Assembly (NCBI RefSeq): GCF_009827635.1
Contig: NZ_WTYW01000001.1
Location: 1,258,001-1,322,000, forward strand
Length of the DNA stretch: 64,000 nucleotides
From: Parapontixanthobacter aurantiacus
Lineage (GTDB): Bacteria; Pseudomonadota; Alphaproteobacteria; Sphingomonadales; Sphingomonadaceae
Reading direction: 5' to 3'
Made by a program: the position numbers and the translations under genes. The notes beneath the pieces are model-generated. The model saw only the letters and a list, made by a program, of their open reading frames with translations, was not told where the DNA came from and made no database searches. Numbering within the stretch: the first letter of the stretch is position 1; each line of letters begins with the position of its first letter. Below, piece after piece: positions 21,371-29,284 of this stretch.

Positions 21371-22983
21371 TTCGTCAGACGAAGCTTTCCGATGCGGCGA
21401 CCGATCGTCTCGAAAACCTCTTCGAGATCAGTGCCGTCGCTGGTCAGGAAATGCGTGTCGGACGAGGCGCAGGGGCGGATGTCGTCGGTTGCCGTCACGT
21501 CGAGTGCGATGACCCAGACGGTGATGCCACGGGCGCGCGCGAGATTGCAGGCATCCTCGAACCGGCTGAGATGGCGGTCGTAATGCGATCCCGAACCCTC
21601 GACGCGCCGCTTGACGTTGGCAGTGCCATAGGCGCTGTAGACATCCGGATTGGGAAAAAGGATGCCGTCGGTCATGTAGACGATGTGCTGCGTAACCGGG
21701 GCGCCGTCGATGGTTTCGGGGTTCTGGTCGGCGAACATGCCGGTACGCGACATCAGCCTAACAGCCCACAGCATTCCGATGTCGTGGAAGGTCGAGCCGC
21801 CGACCCGCGCGGTGGAGGTCGCGATCTGCGACTGGAACGCGCCCAAGGAAGCGTATTCCTGCATCATCGTAGCGGAATTGGGGCAGTCGAGCACGGAATA
21901 GGGCGAGTTGATCCAGCTCGGATCGTAGCGACCGAATTGCAGCTCGGGCTCGCCCCCGTTCGTCGGGACGGTGTCGATGTCGTCGTTGCTGATCGAATCG
22001 TAGGTTTCGCCGGAACTGCCGACGGAGGGCCGCTCCTCGATGCAGGCAAAGCCGCCGTTCTGGAACCTCGAAAGGGCGTTCGTCGTGCTACCGCTCGACG
22101 GCAGGACGCTTCGCATGACCGACCCGGTGTAACCGTTCACCGAAGCGAGCAGATCGGGCAAGTTGCGCGCGAAGGAACGGTTGGTCGCGAAACCGGACTT
22201 GGTGGCGGGCACGACGAGATCGCTGCGTCGGACTTCGCAATTCGGACCGAGGCCGCCGCAGCCGGTCCGCCCTGGCTGGAATACGCCGTTTACGAAGACC
22301 AGCCTGTTCTCGTAGACCTGATTGTCGAGAACCCAGTCGCTTTCCAGCAGGCCGCCGACATTCACCGTGTGCGAGTAGGGCAGTATGCCGAACCGTGTGA
22401 TGGTCTCGTCGTCGCTATCATCGAGGCCGCGATAAAGGCCGAGCGTGCCCACACGGAGCCTGCCGATCTTCGAAGTCCCGGCGGAATCGACGCTGGGTGC
22501 GTTGAGCATCGAACCGGTTACATCGAGTACGACCATGATGTCGTTATGGCCGGTTTCCTTCTTCGCATTGCAGTCGACTGCGATATCCAGGCTGTCGATC
22601 TGGAAGACACGCATGATGACCGTCGGTATCTCCGCGGAGGCGGTTGCGAGCAATTCCGCTCCGTCAGTGGGGTTCTGGCGGACCGCGAAAGCAAGGTTGG
22701 TCGCACCGTGAAGCCCGGCGGGATAGTTGAAGTCGAAGAACTTCTGTGCCTCTGCCTGAGCATCGGTGCTCCAGATATTGCCCTGCATGGCCTGCCGTCC
22801 CGCCAGCACTCCGGCATCGCAGGCGTTCTGCAGTTTGGCGCGCGCGGTGTAGGCGATACCCATATCGAGCCCGCCGCCGATCATTGCGGTCAGCGGGAGT
22901 ACCGCCGCAGCCATCATCATCAGGGCGTTGCCTGACGTGTCCTTGATAATCGAACGTTTGCGTTTGCTATCAAGCAACGACAT
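21367..22983 (-). CDS. TadG-like protein with von Willebrand factor A domain
   Basis: Encodes a 538-residue protein with a Tad/TadG-type N-terminus (KDTSGNALMMMAAAVLPLTA, one membrane helix, then GGGLDMGIAYTARAKLQNAC) followed by a VWA domain from about residue 150. The metal-ion-dependent adhesion site begins NDIMVVLDVTGSM (a DxTxS form), with MTDG further on. Such proteins anchor in the inner membrane and expose the VWA domain outside, usually for adhesion or pilus assembly. It is the first gene of the minus-strand cluster and has a good sigma-70-type promoter at 23029-23057. The last bases overlap the next gene. Confidence 0.85.
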   Translation of the reverse strand: MSLLDSKRKRSIIKDTSGNALMMMAAAVLPLTAMIGGGLDMGIAYTARAKLQNACDAGVLAGRQAMQGNIWSTDAQAEAQKFFDFNYPAGLHGATNLAFAVRQNPTDGAELLATASAEIPTVIMRVFQIDSLDIAVDCNAKKETGHNDIMVVLDVTGSMLNAPSVDSAGTSKIGRLRVGTLGLYRGLDDSDDETITRFGILPYSHTVNVGGLLESDWVLDNQVYENRLVFVNGVFQPGRTGCGGLGPNCEVRRSDLVVPATKSGFATNRSFARNLPDLLASVNGYTGSVMRSVLPSSGSTTNALSRFQNGGFACIEERPSVGSSGETYDSISNDDIDTVPTNGGEPELQFGRYDPSWINSPYSVLDCPNSATMMQEYASLGAFQSQIATSTARVGGSTFHDIGMLWAVRLMSRTGMFADQNPETIDGAPVTQHIVYMTDGILFPNPDVYSAYGTANVKRRVEGSGSHYDRHLSRFEDACNLARARGITVWVIALDVTATDDIRPCASSDTHFLTSDGTDLEEVFETIGRRIGKLRLTK

Positions 22984-23028
22984 CGCTTTCGAACTCCATC
23001 TTCGAGATGTCCGAAAGCTAGAGCGAGG

Positions 23029-23057
23029 GTATTAAATAACGTATAAACCTCTGTAAA
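23029..23057 (-). promoter_or_regulatory. Sigma-70-type promoter for the VWA-TadG cluster
   Basis: On the minus strand TTTACA (23057-23052), a 17-base AT-rich spacer, and TAATAC (23034-23029) match the -35 and -10 consensus with ideal spacing. Transcription would start near 23022, about 40 bases before the ATG at 22983. The surrounding sequence is much more AT-rich than the rest of the window. Confidence 0.6.
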
Positions 23058-23259
23058 CGCACCATTAAGCGGATGTATTAGGAGTTTGTTAGCCCTGGAG
23101 TACGGCAGAAAAACTCTATTCCGGCGGCAGACCCAATCAGAAATGCGTCGCGAAAATGAGCTTTCTGACGATGCCTGAACGGCCCCGAAAGATTAATAAG
23201 AACGGCCGAAACAGCTATCAAACATTAATCTTGCCGGATGATTTCGTGTCCGAAACGAA

Positions 23260-24060
23260 TCAGTTTCCGGCATCCTGCTGAAGGAATGCCACGAGCGCCT
23301 TCACCTTCTTTTGCCGCCATTGCGGAAGCGGCGCGACCAGCCAGTAGGAGCGGCGCCCCTCGTCCGGTCCCTCGAGGATTTTCAGACGTCCCGCAGCCAA
23401 GGCTTCCTCGACCAGCAGGTAAGGCAGGATTGCACGTCCGAGGCCGGCCATCGCCGACGAGAGCGCCTGACCGGCATTGCCGACGGTTATCTCGCCCTCG
23501 GCCCCTTCAGGCAGCGGCGCACCGGGCCAGTCGATCCAGCTATCGGGAGCATCCTCATGCGCGACGACGACGCGCCGCGCGGGTGCCAGCTCGATCCCTT
23601 CGAGATCGCCCGGCCCATCGACGAGGCGCACCGCAAGATCGAGATTGGCTTCGGTAAAATCCGCCGTTTCGTTCTCGATCAATTGGTAACGTACCTTGGG
23701 GTTTTCGCGCCGATAGGCTGCCAGTCTCGGGGCGAGCCACTGCGCGTAGAACTCGCGCGGGGCGGCAATGGTGAAGCGGTCACTCGCCTGACCCGCCTGC
23801 ATGGCCTGGACGCTCTCCTCGAACCGAAGAAACCCGTCGCGTAATGGATCGAGCCCGGCCAGCGCTTCAGGTGTGAGTTCAAGCCCACGCGACGTTCGCC
23901 GGAATAGAACCGTCCCCAGGTGATCTTCCAATGCGCGTATTTGCTGCCCCACGGCAGCCGGGGTGACGGCGAGCTCGTCGGCTGCCCGCGTGAAGGACAG
24001 GTGCCGCGCTGCCGCATCGAAGACGCGCAGGGCATTGAGAGGCAGATGGGTCCGTTTCAT
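23260..24060 (-). CDS. LysR-family transcriptional regulator (GcvA-like)
   Basis: Encodes a 266-residue LysR-type regulator. The N-terminal winged helix contains LPLNALRVFDAAARHLSFTR and AADELAVTPAAVGQQIRALE, followed by the linker and a periplasmic-binding-protein-like effector domain. The start is the ATG at 24060 (MKRTHLPLNALRVF), which fits GcvA-type proteins; twelve codons upstream in frame lack similarity. At 266 residues it is somewhat short for the family (usually 290-310). It lies between two TadE/G clusters and downstream of apaG; its target is not evident, though divergent or adjacent genes are candidates. Confidence 0.88.
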   Translation of the reverse strand: MKRTHLPLNALRVFDAAARHLSFTRAADELAVTPAAVGQQIRALEDHLGTVLFRRTSRGLELTPEALAGLDPLRDGFLRFEESVQAMQAGQASDRFTIAAPREFYAQWLAPRLAAYRRENPKVRYQLIENETADFTEANLDLAVRLVDGPGDLEGIELAPARRVVVAHEDAPDSWIDWPGAPLPEGAEGEITVGNAGQALSSAMAGLGRAILPYLLVEEALAAGRLKILEGPDEGRRSYWLVAPLPQWRQKKVKALVAFLQQDAGN

Positions 24061-24100
24061 CGCGCATCGCCTATCGCAGGGATATTTTCCGGGCAAGTCC

Positions 24101-24122
24101 GCTCCGCGCGTAGAAGCGGAGC
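24101..24122. repeat. Inverted repeat between apaG and the LysR gene
   Basis: GCTCCGC (24101-24107) and GCGGAGC (24116-24122) form a 7-bp hairpin with an 8-base loop. It lies between the apaG stop and the LysR start on the minus strand. There is no T-run, so it is either a weak processing/termination structure or chance in GC-rich DNA. Confidence 0.35.
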
Positions 24123-24129
24123 TATCGGC

Positions 24130-24531
24130 CTAATTGGCAGTCGCGGGAGCGGCCAGCGGAAAGAAAGGTATCCGCACTTCCATCGGTTCGCCGTCTTCAC
24201 GTTCGAACCCGTAGAAGCCTTCCATCGACCCGTGCGGCGTCGTCAGCGGACAGCCGGATACGTAATCATGCGCCGCTCCGGGATGAAGAACGGGCTGATC
24301 CCCGACGACGCCGTCGCCATCGACATGGCTCACTTGGCCGAGGCCATCGGTAATGCGCCAATGCCGCGTCTTGAGCTGCAACGTCTCGTCAGAACCGTTC
24401 TCAATCCGGATGTGATACACCCAGAACCACTTTCCGAGTTCTGGTTGCGATTGCTCGGGCAGGAAATTCACAGAAACGCGCACGGTGACATCGTGGCTGG
24501 TTGCGGCGTGTTGAAACAGGGCCTTCATCAT
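24130..24531 (-). CDS. apaG: ApaG-domain protein
   Basis: Encodes a 133-residue ApaG protein, a small immunoglobulin-like beta-sandwich. Genetic work links ApaG to Co2+/Mg2+ tolerance and diadenosine tetraphosphate levels, but the molecular role is unsettled. Conserved parts are DVTVRVSVNFLPEQSQP, FWVYHIRIENGSDETLQL, RHWRITDGLG and the glycine-rich TPHGSMEGFYGFEREDG. I take the ATG at 24531 (MMKALFQHA); 24528 is an equal alternative, while the longer frame begins with TTG. It lies upstream of the LysR gene on the same strand. Confidence 0.95.
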   Translation of the reverse strand: MMKALFQHAATSHDVTVRVSVNFLPEQSQPELGKWFWVYHIRIENGSDETLQLKTRHWRITDGLGQVSHVDGDGVVGDQPVLHPGAAHDYVSGCPLTTPHGSMEGFYGFEREDGEPMEVRIPFFPLAAPATAN

Positions 24532-24769
24532 ATCTCGCGACGATAACAAGCCCCCGGTTGCACTTCAATTAACAATCGGGGTGATTTTCCGCAGCTTTCG
24601 GTCGGCCCGTTCAGACATTCGTCCGTACGGGGAGCCGCCAAATCCCTCGGTCACGATGGTAAATTTCGCGTAAACTGCAAAACCTTAAGGAATTTTTACC
24701 CATCGCGCCCATTCTCGCAAAACTCAGGGGAACCGCCTTCGCAAAAGGGGTTCGAAGGGAAGCGAGACA

Positions 24770-26032
24770 ATGAAGCGCAAGCTTACAAACCTCAAACGCC
24801 GGTTCGTTCGCGACGAGAGCGGCAATATCCTGCTGATGGCGGGAGCAGGCTTTGCGATGCTGGTCGGAGCAGCCGGCGTCGGAGCGGACACCGTCCAGTG
24901 GTATCTGTGGAACCGCCAATTGCAGCAAGCCGCCGACAGCGGCGCCCTGGCCGGTGCGCTCGCCCTGCATCAAGGGGCGGACTTCGATCCGACTGCGCGG
25001 GCCGAGCTGACACGCACGGCCAATACCAGTTTCGTCATCGAGACACTAACGAATCCTCCGTCGAGCGGGGATTACATCGGTGATACGGGCGCGATCGAAC
25101 TCATCGCGACGACCAGCAGGAAGCTGCCTTTCAGCGGAATGTTCATGAGCGCTCCGCCCACGATCCGCGTCCGTTCCGTCGCGGCAACGATCGCGGGCGG
25201 CAAGCACTGCGTCATCTCACTCGCCGATGACGGCGTAGGGGTCGAGATGCAGGGAACCGCCGACGTCGATCTTGGCTGCGGGGTCGTCGCCAATTCGCGC
25301 GGAGCGAGCGCGATTTACTTTCACGGTTCGAGCTATCTCGACGGTTCGCCGATCAGCAGCGCTGGCGGGATCGTTTACGATGAAGTGAACTTGCCCGCCA
25401 ATGCAGGTCTGCAACCATTCGGTATCCCCGTTGACGATCCGCTCGAGGAACGCGGCCTGACCGTGCCCGATACGACCGGATCCTGCGATCAAACGAACTT
25501 CACCGTCAAACCAGGCACGTCCGCCGAGATTTATCCGGGAATGTATTGCGGCGGCATCAACGTCCGCGGGACTTTGCTGATGCATCCGGGCGTCTACCTC
25601 ATCGCTGGCGGCTCTTTCAAATCGAACAGCCAGGCGAAGATCATTGGCAAGGGCGTGACGATCATTCTCACCAACAAGGGCGGAGCGGGCGATGCCGCAA
25701 CGGTCGATCTGAATGGCGGCGCGAAGCTCGAACTGACCGCCCCGACGCTTGATCAGGACCCGGACTGGGCCGGTATTTTGTTCTTCCAGGACCAGATCGG
25801 CAGCGCGCAACGCAGCAAGATTAATGGTGGCTCCGAGCTCATCATGGACGGCATAATCTACATGCCCGGTGGCGATCTCGATTTCTCCGGCAACGCCAAT
25901 CAGAAATCGCAGTGCCTTTTGCTCGTAGCCAAGCGCGTCGGTTTCGCTGGCCAGTCGAACATCAAGAACAATTGCGGGCCCGAGGTGGAATCCTACACCT
26001 CGCGCACGAAGATCATTCGGGTAGTGGAGTAA
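24770..26032 (+). CDS. TadG-like protein with repetitive beta-rich C-terminal domain
   Basis: Encodes a 420-residue protein starting with a Tad/TadG-type segment: RDESGNILLMAGAGFAMLVG (membrane helix) and then WYLWNRQLQQAADSGALAGA. From about residue 140 the sequence becomes rich in Gly, Asn, Val and Ile with evenly spaced short strands, such as GVYLIAGGSFKSNSQAKIIG and DLNGGAKLELTAPTLD. That pattern suggests a parallel beta-helix or similar exported fold. Four to six cysteines are scattered in this part. A good Shine-Dalgarno (AAGGGAAG) precedes the ATG. It is the first of three plus-strand genes of the second Tad-like cluster; the C-terminal function is unknown. Confidence 0.82.
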   Translation: MKRKLTNLKRRFVRDESGNILLMAGAGFAMLVGAAGVGADTVQWYLWNRQLQQAADSGALAGALALHQGADFDPTARAELTRTANTSFVIETLTNPPSSGDYIGDTGAIELIATTSRKLPFSGMFMSAPPTIRVRSVAATIAGGKHCVISLADDGVGVEMQGTADVDLGCGVVANSRGASAIYFHGSSYLDGSPISSAGGIVYDEVNLPANAGLQPFGIPVDDPLEERGLTVPDTTGSCDQTNFTVKPGTSAEIYPGMYCGGINVRGTLLMHPGVYLIAGGSFKSNSQAKIIGKGVTIILTNKGGAGDAATVDLNGGAKLELTAPTLDQDPDWAGILFFQDQIGSAQRSKINGGSELIMDGIIYMPGGDLDFSGNANQKSQCLLLVAKRVGFAGQSNIKNNCGPEVESYTSRTKIIRVVE

Positions 26033-26037
26033 CGCTC

Positions 26038-26547
26038 ATGACGAACATCCAAACGAATGCAACGGCTCGCAAGCTGGTCCGGGACGAACGCGGCGTCGGA
26101 CTGGTCGAACTTGGGTTTGCCGCGCCTGTCCTCATGCTTTTGGGGCTCGGAATGATCGACATGTCGATCGTCGCATCCAGCAAGGTCGACATGGAGCAGG
26201 CAGCCCAGCGCGTTACCGACTTCGCCCTGTCGCAGCGTCCGACCAACGGCGATGCGAGTTATCTTCTGGCAGAGGCAAAAGAGGCAACCGGTATCACCGA
26301 CGAAGCCCTTGAAGCCGATCCGTCGTTGATCAAGGTGGAGATCTATCTCGAATGCAGCGGCGAGCGGCAGACCGATTTCACGACCGTTTGCCCCGTCGAT
26401 GAGATCCCCGCCAGGTTCGCCAGCGTCAGCGTTTCACGCGATGTCGATACCGGCTTTAACTGGCGCGGGATCGGAAAAATGTTCAGCGGCTCGGAAGGCG
26501 ATCCGACGATCCGGGTGACCGGCGATAGCGTGGTGCGGTTCCAATGA
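26038..26547 (+). CDS. TadE/TadF-like pseudopilin protein
   Basis: Encodes a 169-residue TadE/F-family protein. Residues 13-45 show the pattern VRDERGVGLVELGFAAPVLM followed by a membrane helix, and the rest is a small periplasmic domain with two cysteines (YLECSGERQ and TVCPVDE). The start is the ATG at 26038; the frame is open upstream only because it runs through the preceding gene. It begins five bases after the TadG-like gene and overlaps the next by four bases (ATGA), so the three are one transcription unit. Confidence 0.82.
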   Translation: MTNIQTNATARKLVRDERGVGLVELGFAAPVLMLLGLGMIDMSIVASSKVDMEQAAQRVTDFALSQRPTNGDASYLLAEAKEATGITDEALEADPSLIKVEIYLECSGERQTDFTTVCPVDEIPARFASVSVSRDVDTGFNWRGIGKMFSGSEGDPTIRVTGDSVVRFQ

Positions 26548-26957
26548 GCTTGTTCGCCATGCGCCGTTTTCGCAGTTTCTCTCGCGACAGTCGGGGTTCG
26601 GTCGGGCTCGACTATGCGATTGCCATTCCAATCCTCGTGACGATGATGATCGGCATCGTCCAGTTTGCGGTCGTCTTGCACACCGCCGGCGTCATGCGCC
26701 ATGCGCTGGGTGAAGGACTGCGCCTCGCGAAGGTCGATCCGACCGCCTCGACGATCGAAGTGAAGGACGCCGCGAAGGGCAGCATGAAGGGCGTGCTCCT
26801 GTCGGGAATAACCAAGCTGGAGTTTCGCCGATCGGCCACGGCACGCTCGCAGATCGGCACGATGACGATGGAATACCGGCTCGAGCCGATCATTCCTTTC
26901 GCCTCCATTCCGCCCTTCACGCTGAGCGAAACGCGCAAGGTCTATCTGCCGAGCTAA
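26544..26957 (+). CDS. TadE-like pseudopilin protein
   Basis: Encodes a short 137-residue TadE-like protein. SRDSRGSVGLDYAIAIPILV leads into one membrane helix. Note that the usual Thr/Val-Glu pair of the prepilin-like motif is Leu-Asp here. It overlaps the preceding pseudopilin gene by ATGA. Its stop codon overlaps the stop of metZ on the other strand (CTAA at 26954-26957). The periplasmic part has no cysteine. It ends the second Tad-like cluster. Confidence 0.8.
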   Translation: MSLFAMRRFRSFSRDSRGSVGLDYAIAIPILVTMMIGIVQFAVVLHTAGVMRHALGEGLRLAKVDPTASTIEVKDAAKGSMKGVLLSGITKLEFRRSATARSQIGTMTMEYRLEPIIPFASIPPFTLSETRKVYLPS

Positions 26958-28159
26958 AGCCCTGCTGCGCTCAAGGCTCGATCGAAATCCTCGATCAGGT
27001 CGTCCGGGTCTTCGAGCCCGATATTGACCCGCAACATGCCTTCGCCGACGCCCATCGCCTCGCGCGCTTCGGCGGAAAGTCCGGCATGAGTGGTAGTCGC
27101 CGGATGGCACATCAGGCTTCGCGTATCGCCGATATTGTTTGATATATCGATGAGTTCGAGCGCATCGAGGATCGCGTGAGCCTGAGCCCTGTCGTCGACG
27201 ACGAAGCTGAAGATCGGCCCGCAGGCATCCATCTGTTTCGTGGCGAGTTCGTGCCGGGGATGGCTCGGCAGGCCGGGATGCAAGATCGTGGGAACGCGGC
27301 CCTCGACGAATTGACCGACCTTCAATGCGTTCTCGCTTTGCCGATGCGCGCGCAGTTCCAGTGTCTCCAGACCCTTCAAGACCACCCAGGCATTGAACGG
27401 GGCGCATGTCGGACCTGTATTGCGCTGAAACGGCATCAGGGTCTCTTCGATGAATTCCTGCGAACCGCAGATCGCACCGGCGAGAACCCGGCCCTGCCCG
27501 TCCATCAATTTCGTCGCCGAATAAGCAACGATGTCGGCGCCGAATTCCATCGGTCGCTGCAAGGCTGGCGAACAGAACGCATTATCGACAACGGTCGTGA
27601 TCCCATGCGCCTTGGCCACAGCGCAAACGTGTGAAAGATCGACGATGTCGAGCGTGGGATTGGCCGGAGTCTCGAAGAAGAATACCTTCGTATTGGGTTT
27701 GATGGCCCGTTCCCAAGCCTCGTCATCTGCACTGTCGATGACGCTCGTCTCGATCCCGAACCGGGGAAGCAGGCTGTCCACGAGCCAGCGACAGGAGCCG
27801 AACGCCGCGCGCGCGGCAACACAGTGGTCACCTGCAGACAGCTGCGAGAGCAACGCGGCGGTCATTGCTGCCATCCCGCTTGCCTGAGCCCGGCACGCTT
27901 CCGCTCCTTCGAGCAGGGCGATACGCTCTTCCAACATGGCGACGGTCGGGTTTTGCAGGCGGGAGTAGGTCATTCCCTGCTCTTCGCCGGCAAAGCGAGC
28001 GGCTACCGTCGCTGCGTCATCGTAAGTATAGCCCGACGTCAGGAACAGCGCTTCGCTGGTTTCCCCGTGCTCGCTCCGCCAGGTCCCGCCGCGAACTGCC
28101 CGAGTTGCAGGACGCCACTGCGCCGTCTTTTTCCTGTCTGTGCCCGTAGTCTTTTTCAT
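26954..28159 (-). CDS. metZ: O-succinylhomoserine sulfhydrylase (trans-sulfuration PLP enzyme)
   Basis: Encodes a 401-residue PLP enzyme of the Cys/Met metabolism family, best matched to MetZ, which makes homocysteine from O-succinylhomoserine and sulfide in methionine synthesis. Visible motifs are the cofactor-lysine region AYSATKLMDGQGR, TYSRLQNPTVAMLEERIALL and the late SLMCHPATTTHAGL. A methionine gamma-lyase or cystathionine enzyme cannot be excluded from sequence alone. It starts about 110 bases after a small Asp-tailed gene, behind a terminator, so it probably has its own promoter. The stop overlaps a convergent gene. Confidence 0.9.
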   Translation of the reverse strand: MKKTTGTDRKKTAQWRPATRAVRGGTWRSEHGETSEALFLTSGYTYDDAATVAARFAGEEQGMTYSRLQNPTVAMLEERIALLEGAEACRAQASGMAAMTAALLSQLSAGDHCVAARAAFGSCRWLVDSLLPRFGIETSVIDSADDEAWERAIKPNTKVFFFETPANPTLDIVDLSHVCAVAKAHGITTVVDNAFCSPALQRPMEFGADIVAYSATKLMDGQGRVLAGAICGSQEFIEETLMPFQRNTGPTCAPFNAWVVLKGLETLELRAHRQSENALKVGQFVEGRVPTILHPGLPSHPRHELATKQMDACGPIFSFVVDDRAQAHAILDALELIDISNNIGDTRSLMCHPATTTHAGLSAEAREAMGVGEGMLRVNIGLEDPDDLIEDFDRALSAAGL

Positions 28160-28212
28160 AGGACGCAGCGTTTAACGCGCATCCCGCCCGGCGCAAGCAG
28201 GACCCCATCGTC

Positions 28213-28245
28213 GACAAGAAAAACGGGACCGCAAGCGACCCCCGT
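28213..28245 (-). terminator. Terminator between the Asp-tailed gene and metZ
   Basis: On the minus strand ACGGG (28245-28241) pairs with CCCGT (28227-28223), with an inner CGC/GCG pairing, followed by TTTTTCTTG. It lies about 30 bases after the stop of the small 77-residue gene and upstream of metZ, so it most likely ends the small transcript. Confidence 0.55.
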
Positions 28246-28271
28246 CATCCTGTTCATCTGTCAAAGGCAAA

Positions 28272-28505
28272 TCAGCCGGCGCTGATCGGCTCGTCGTCGT
28301 CATCGTCGTCGGTCAGCAAGAGAACGGCCATGCCCGCACCTGCAATAATGGCGATGATCGCACCCGCGCCAATACCCTCGAAGAGTTCGCTTTCCCCTTC
28401 GACCGGGGCGCTGGCACGATCAAGTGCGCTCGTCGATTGTGCCGCGATCGGCGCCGCAGCCAATGCCGATGCCGCCAGACCCAATGCAAGTTTCGAAAGA
28501 CGCAT
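28272..28505 (-). CDS. Small exported/membrane protein with poly-aspartate tail
   Basis: Encodes a 77-residue protein starting at ATG 28505 with GGAGG as Shine-Dalgarno. A signal-peptide-like N-terminus (MRLSKLALGLAASALAAAPI ending AAQS) is followed by a short acidic linker and a second hydrophobic span IGAGAIIAIIAGAGMAVLLL. The C-terminus is six aspartates plus EPISAG. This architecture (signal peptide, one membrane helix, acidic end) recurs in small unannotated proteins of sphingomonads in my recollection, but I know no function. It is a single-gene transcript between a terminator and a divergent membrane-protein gene. Confidence 0.75.
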   Translation of the reverse strand: MRLSKLALGLAASALAAAPIAAQSTSALDRASAPVEGESELFEGIGAGAIIAIIAGAGMAVLLLTDDDDDDEPISAG

Positions 28506-28682
28506 AAATACCTCCGCTAAATCTTTTGCTGACTTAATTGCTGCCAATGAATTGAATGAAGGCGCGTTCCCCTCTCGGACCTAATGCTCACGAAAAGTCG
28601 GTCTGAACGTTCGGCAAGAGCGGTAGAGCGCGAAAACCTTCTCCTTGCGGAAGTGCATCGCCCCTCTTAACCGACAGGAACG

Positions 28683-29279
28683 ATGGATCAGGGGTCACAC
28701 GGTCATTCCGCGAACAGGCGCGATCCCTTATTCGCAACGGTTATCATCGCAGGACTGGTCTTCGTAGCACTCGTCGTATGGAAGCTCGTACCACTGCCGA
28801 AAGTTGCGGCGCTGACTGCCGGCCTTTTCTGCATCGCTCGAACAGGATGGTTCGCCAGCTGCTCTAGGGGCGTATCCCTCGGCATCGGTGTCGCGGCGGG
28901 GGCGATCTTCCTTCTTGCGCCATTAGGGTCGGTAACCGCTTGGCAAGTAACTGGTGCCGCGTTCTTCCTCGCTGCGGGGTGGCAGCTTGCGGCCGCAATG
29001 CGCGAGCCCGAAACCGGAAGGATGCGCCTGGCGGCAGCAGGAGTGGCGCTCGGAGCAGGCTCATCCTTACTGCCTGTACTCATTCCGTTAGCGGCTGCTC
29101 CGATTCTCGCATTCGCAGTGCTGCGCTATCTGGCAGGCAGACGCCGCCTCGTCGCGAGCCGCCGGGGCGCGCCGGTTCCGGGCATCTCGCTCTGGGAAGC
29201 TGTAATCTGGCTCGGCATCGTACCCGTCGCAATCTATGTCGCGGCGATGACGCTATTGCCCAACATAGTAAAAAGCTGA
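28683..29279 (+). CDS. Multi-pass membrane protein, unknown function
   Basis: Encodes a 198-residue protein with an AGGAA Shine-Dalgarno before ATG 28683. After a polar start (MDQGSHGHSANRRDP) there are about six hydrophobic spans, beginning with LFATVIIAGLVFVALVVWKL and ending with a span before LLPNIVKS. A basic cytoplasmic loop (YLAGRRRLVASRRGAPV) lies between the last spans. I recognise no family. It is read away from the Asp-tailed gene and ends only five bases before the convergent leuB stop. Confidence 0.65.
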   Translation: MDQGSHGHSANRRDPLFATVIIAGLVFVALVVWKLVPLPKVAALTAGLFCIARTGWFASCSRGVSLGIGVAAGAIFLLAPLGSVTAWQVTGAAFFLAAGWQLAAAMREPETGRMRLAAAGVALGAGSSLLPVLIPLAAAPILAFAVLRYLAGRRRLVASRRGAPVPGISLWEAVIWLGIVPVAIYVAAMTLLPNIVKS

Positions 29280-29284
29280 TCTCT

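Noticed and set aside
28160-28271. SAM-type riboswitch ahead of metZ
   Set aside because: SAM-II elements often precede methionine genes in alphaproteobacteria. I compared the leader with the SAM-II core and found no match. The hairpin here is better explained as the terminator of the small upstream gene.
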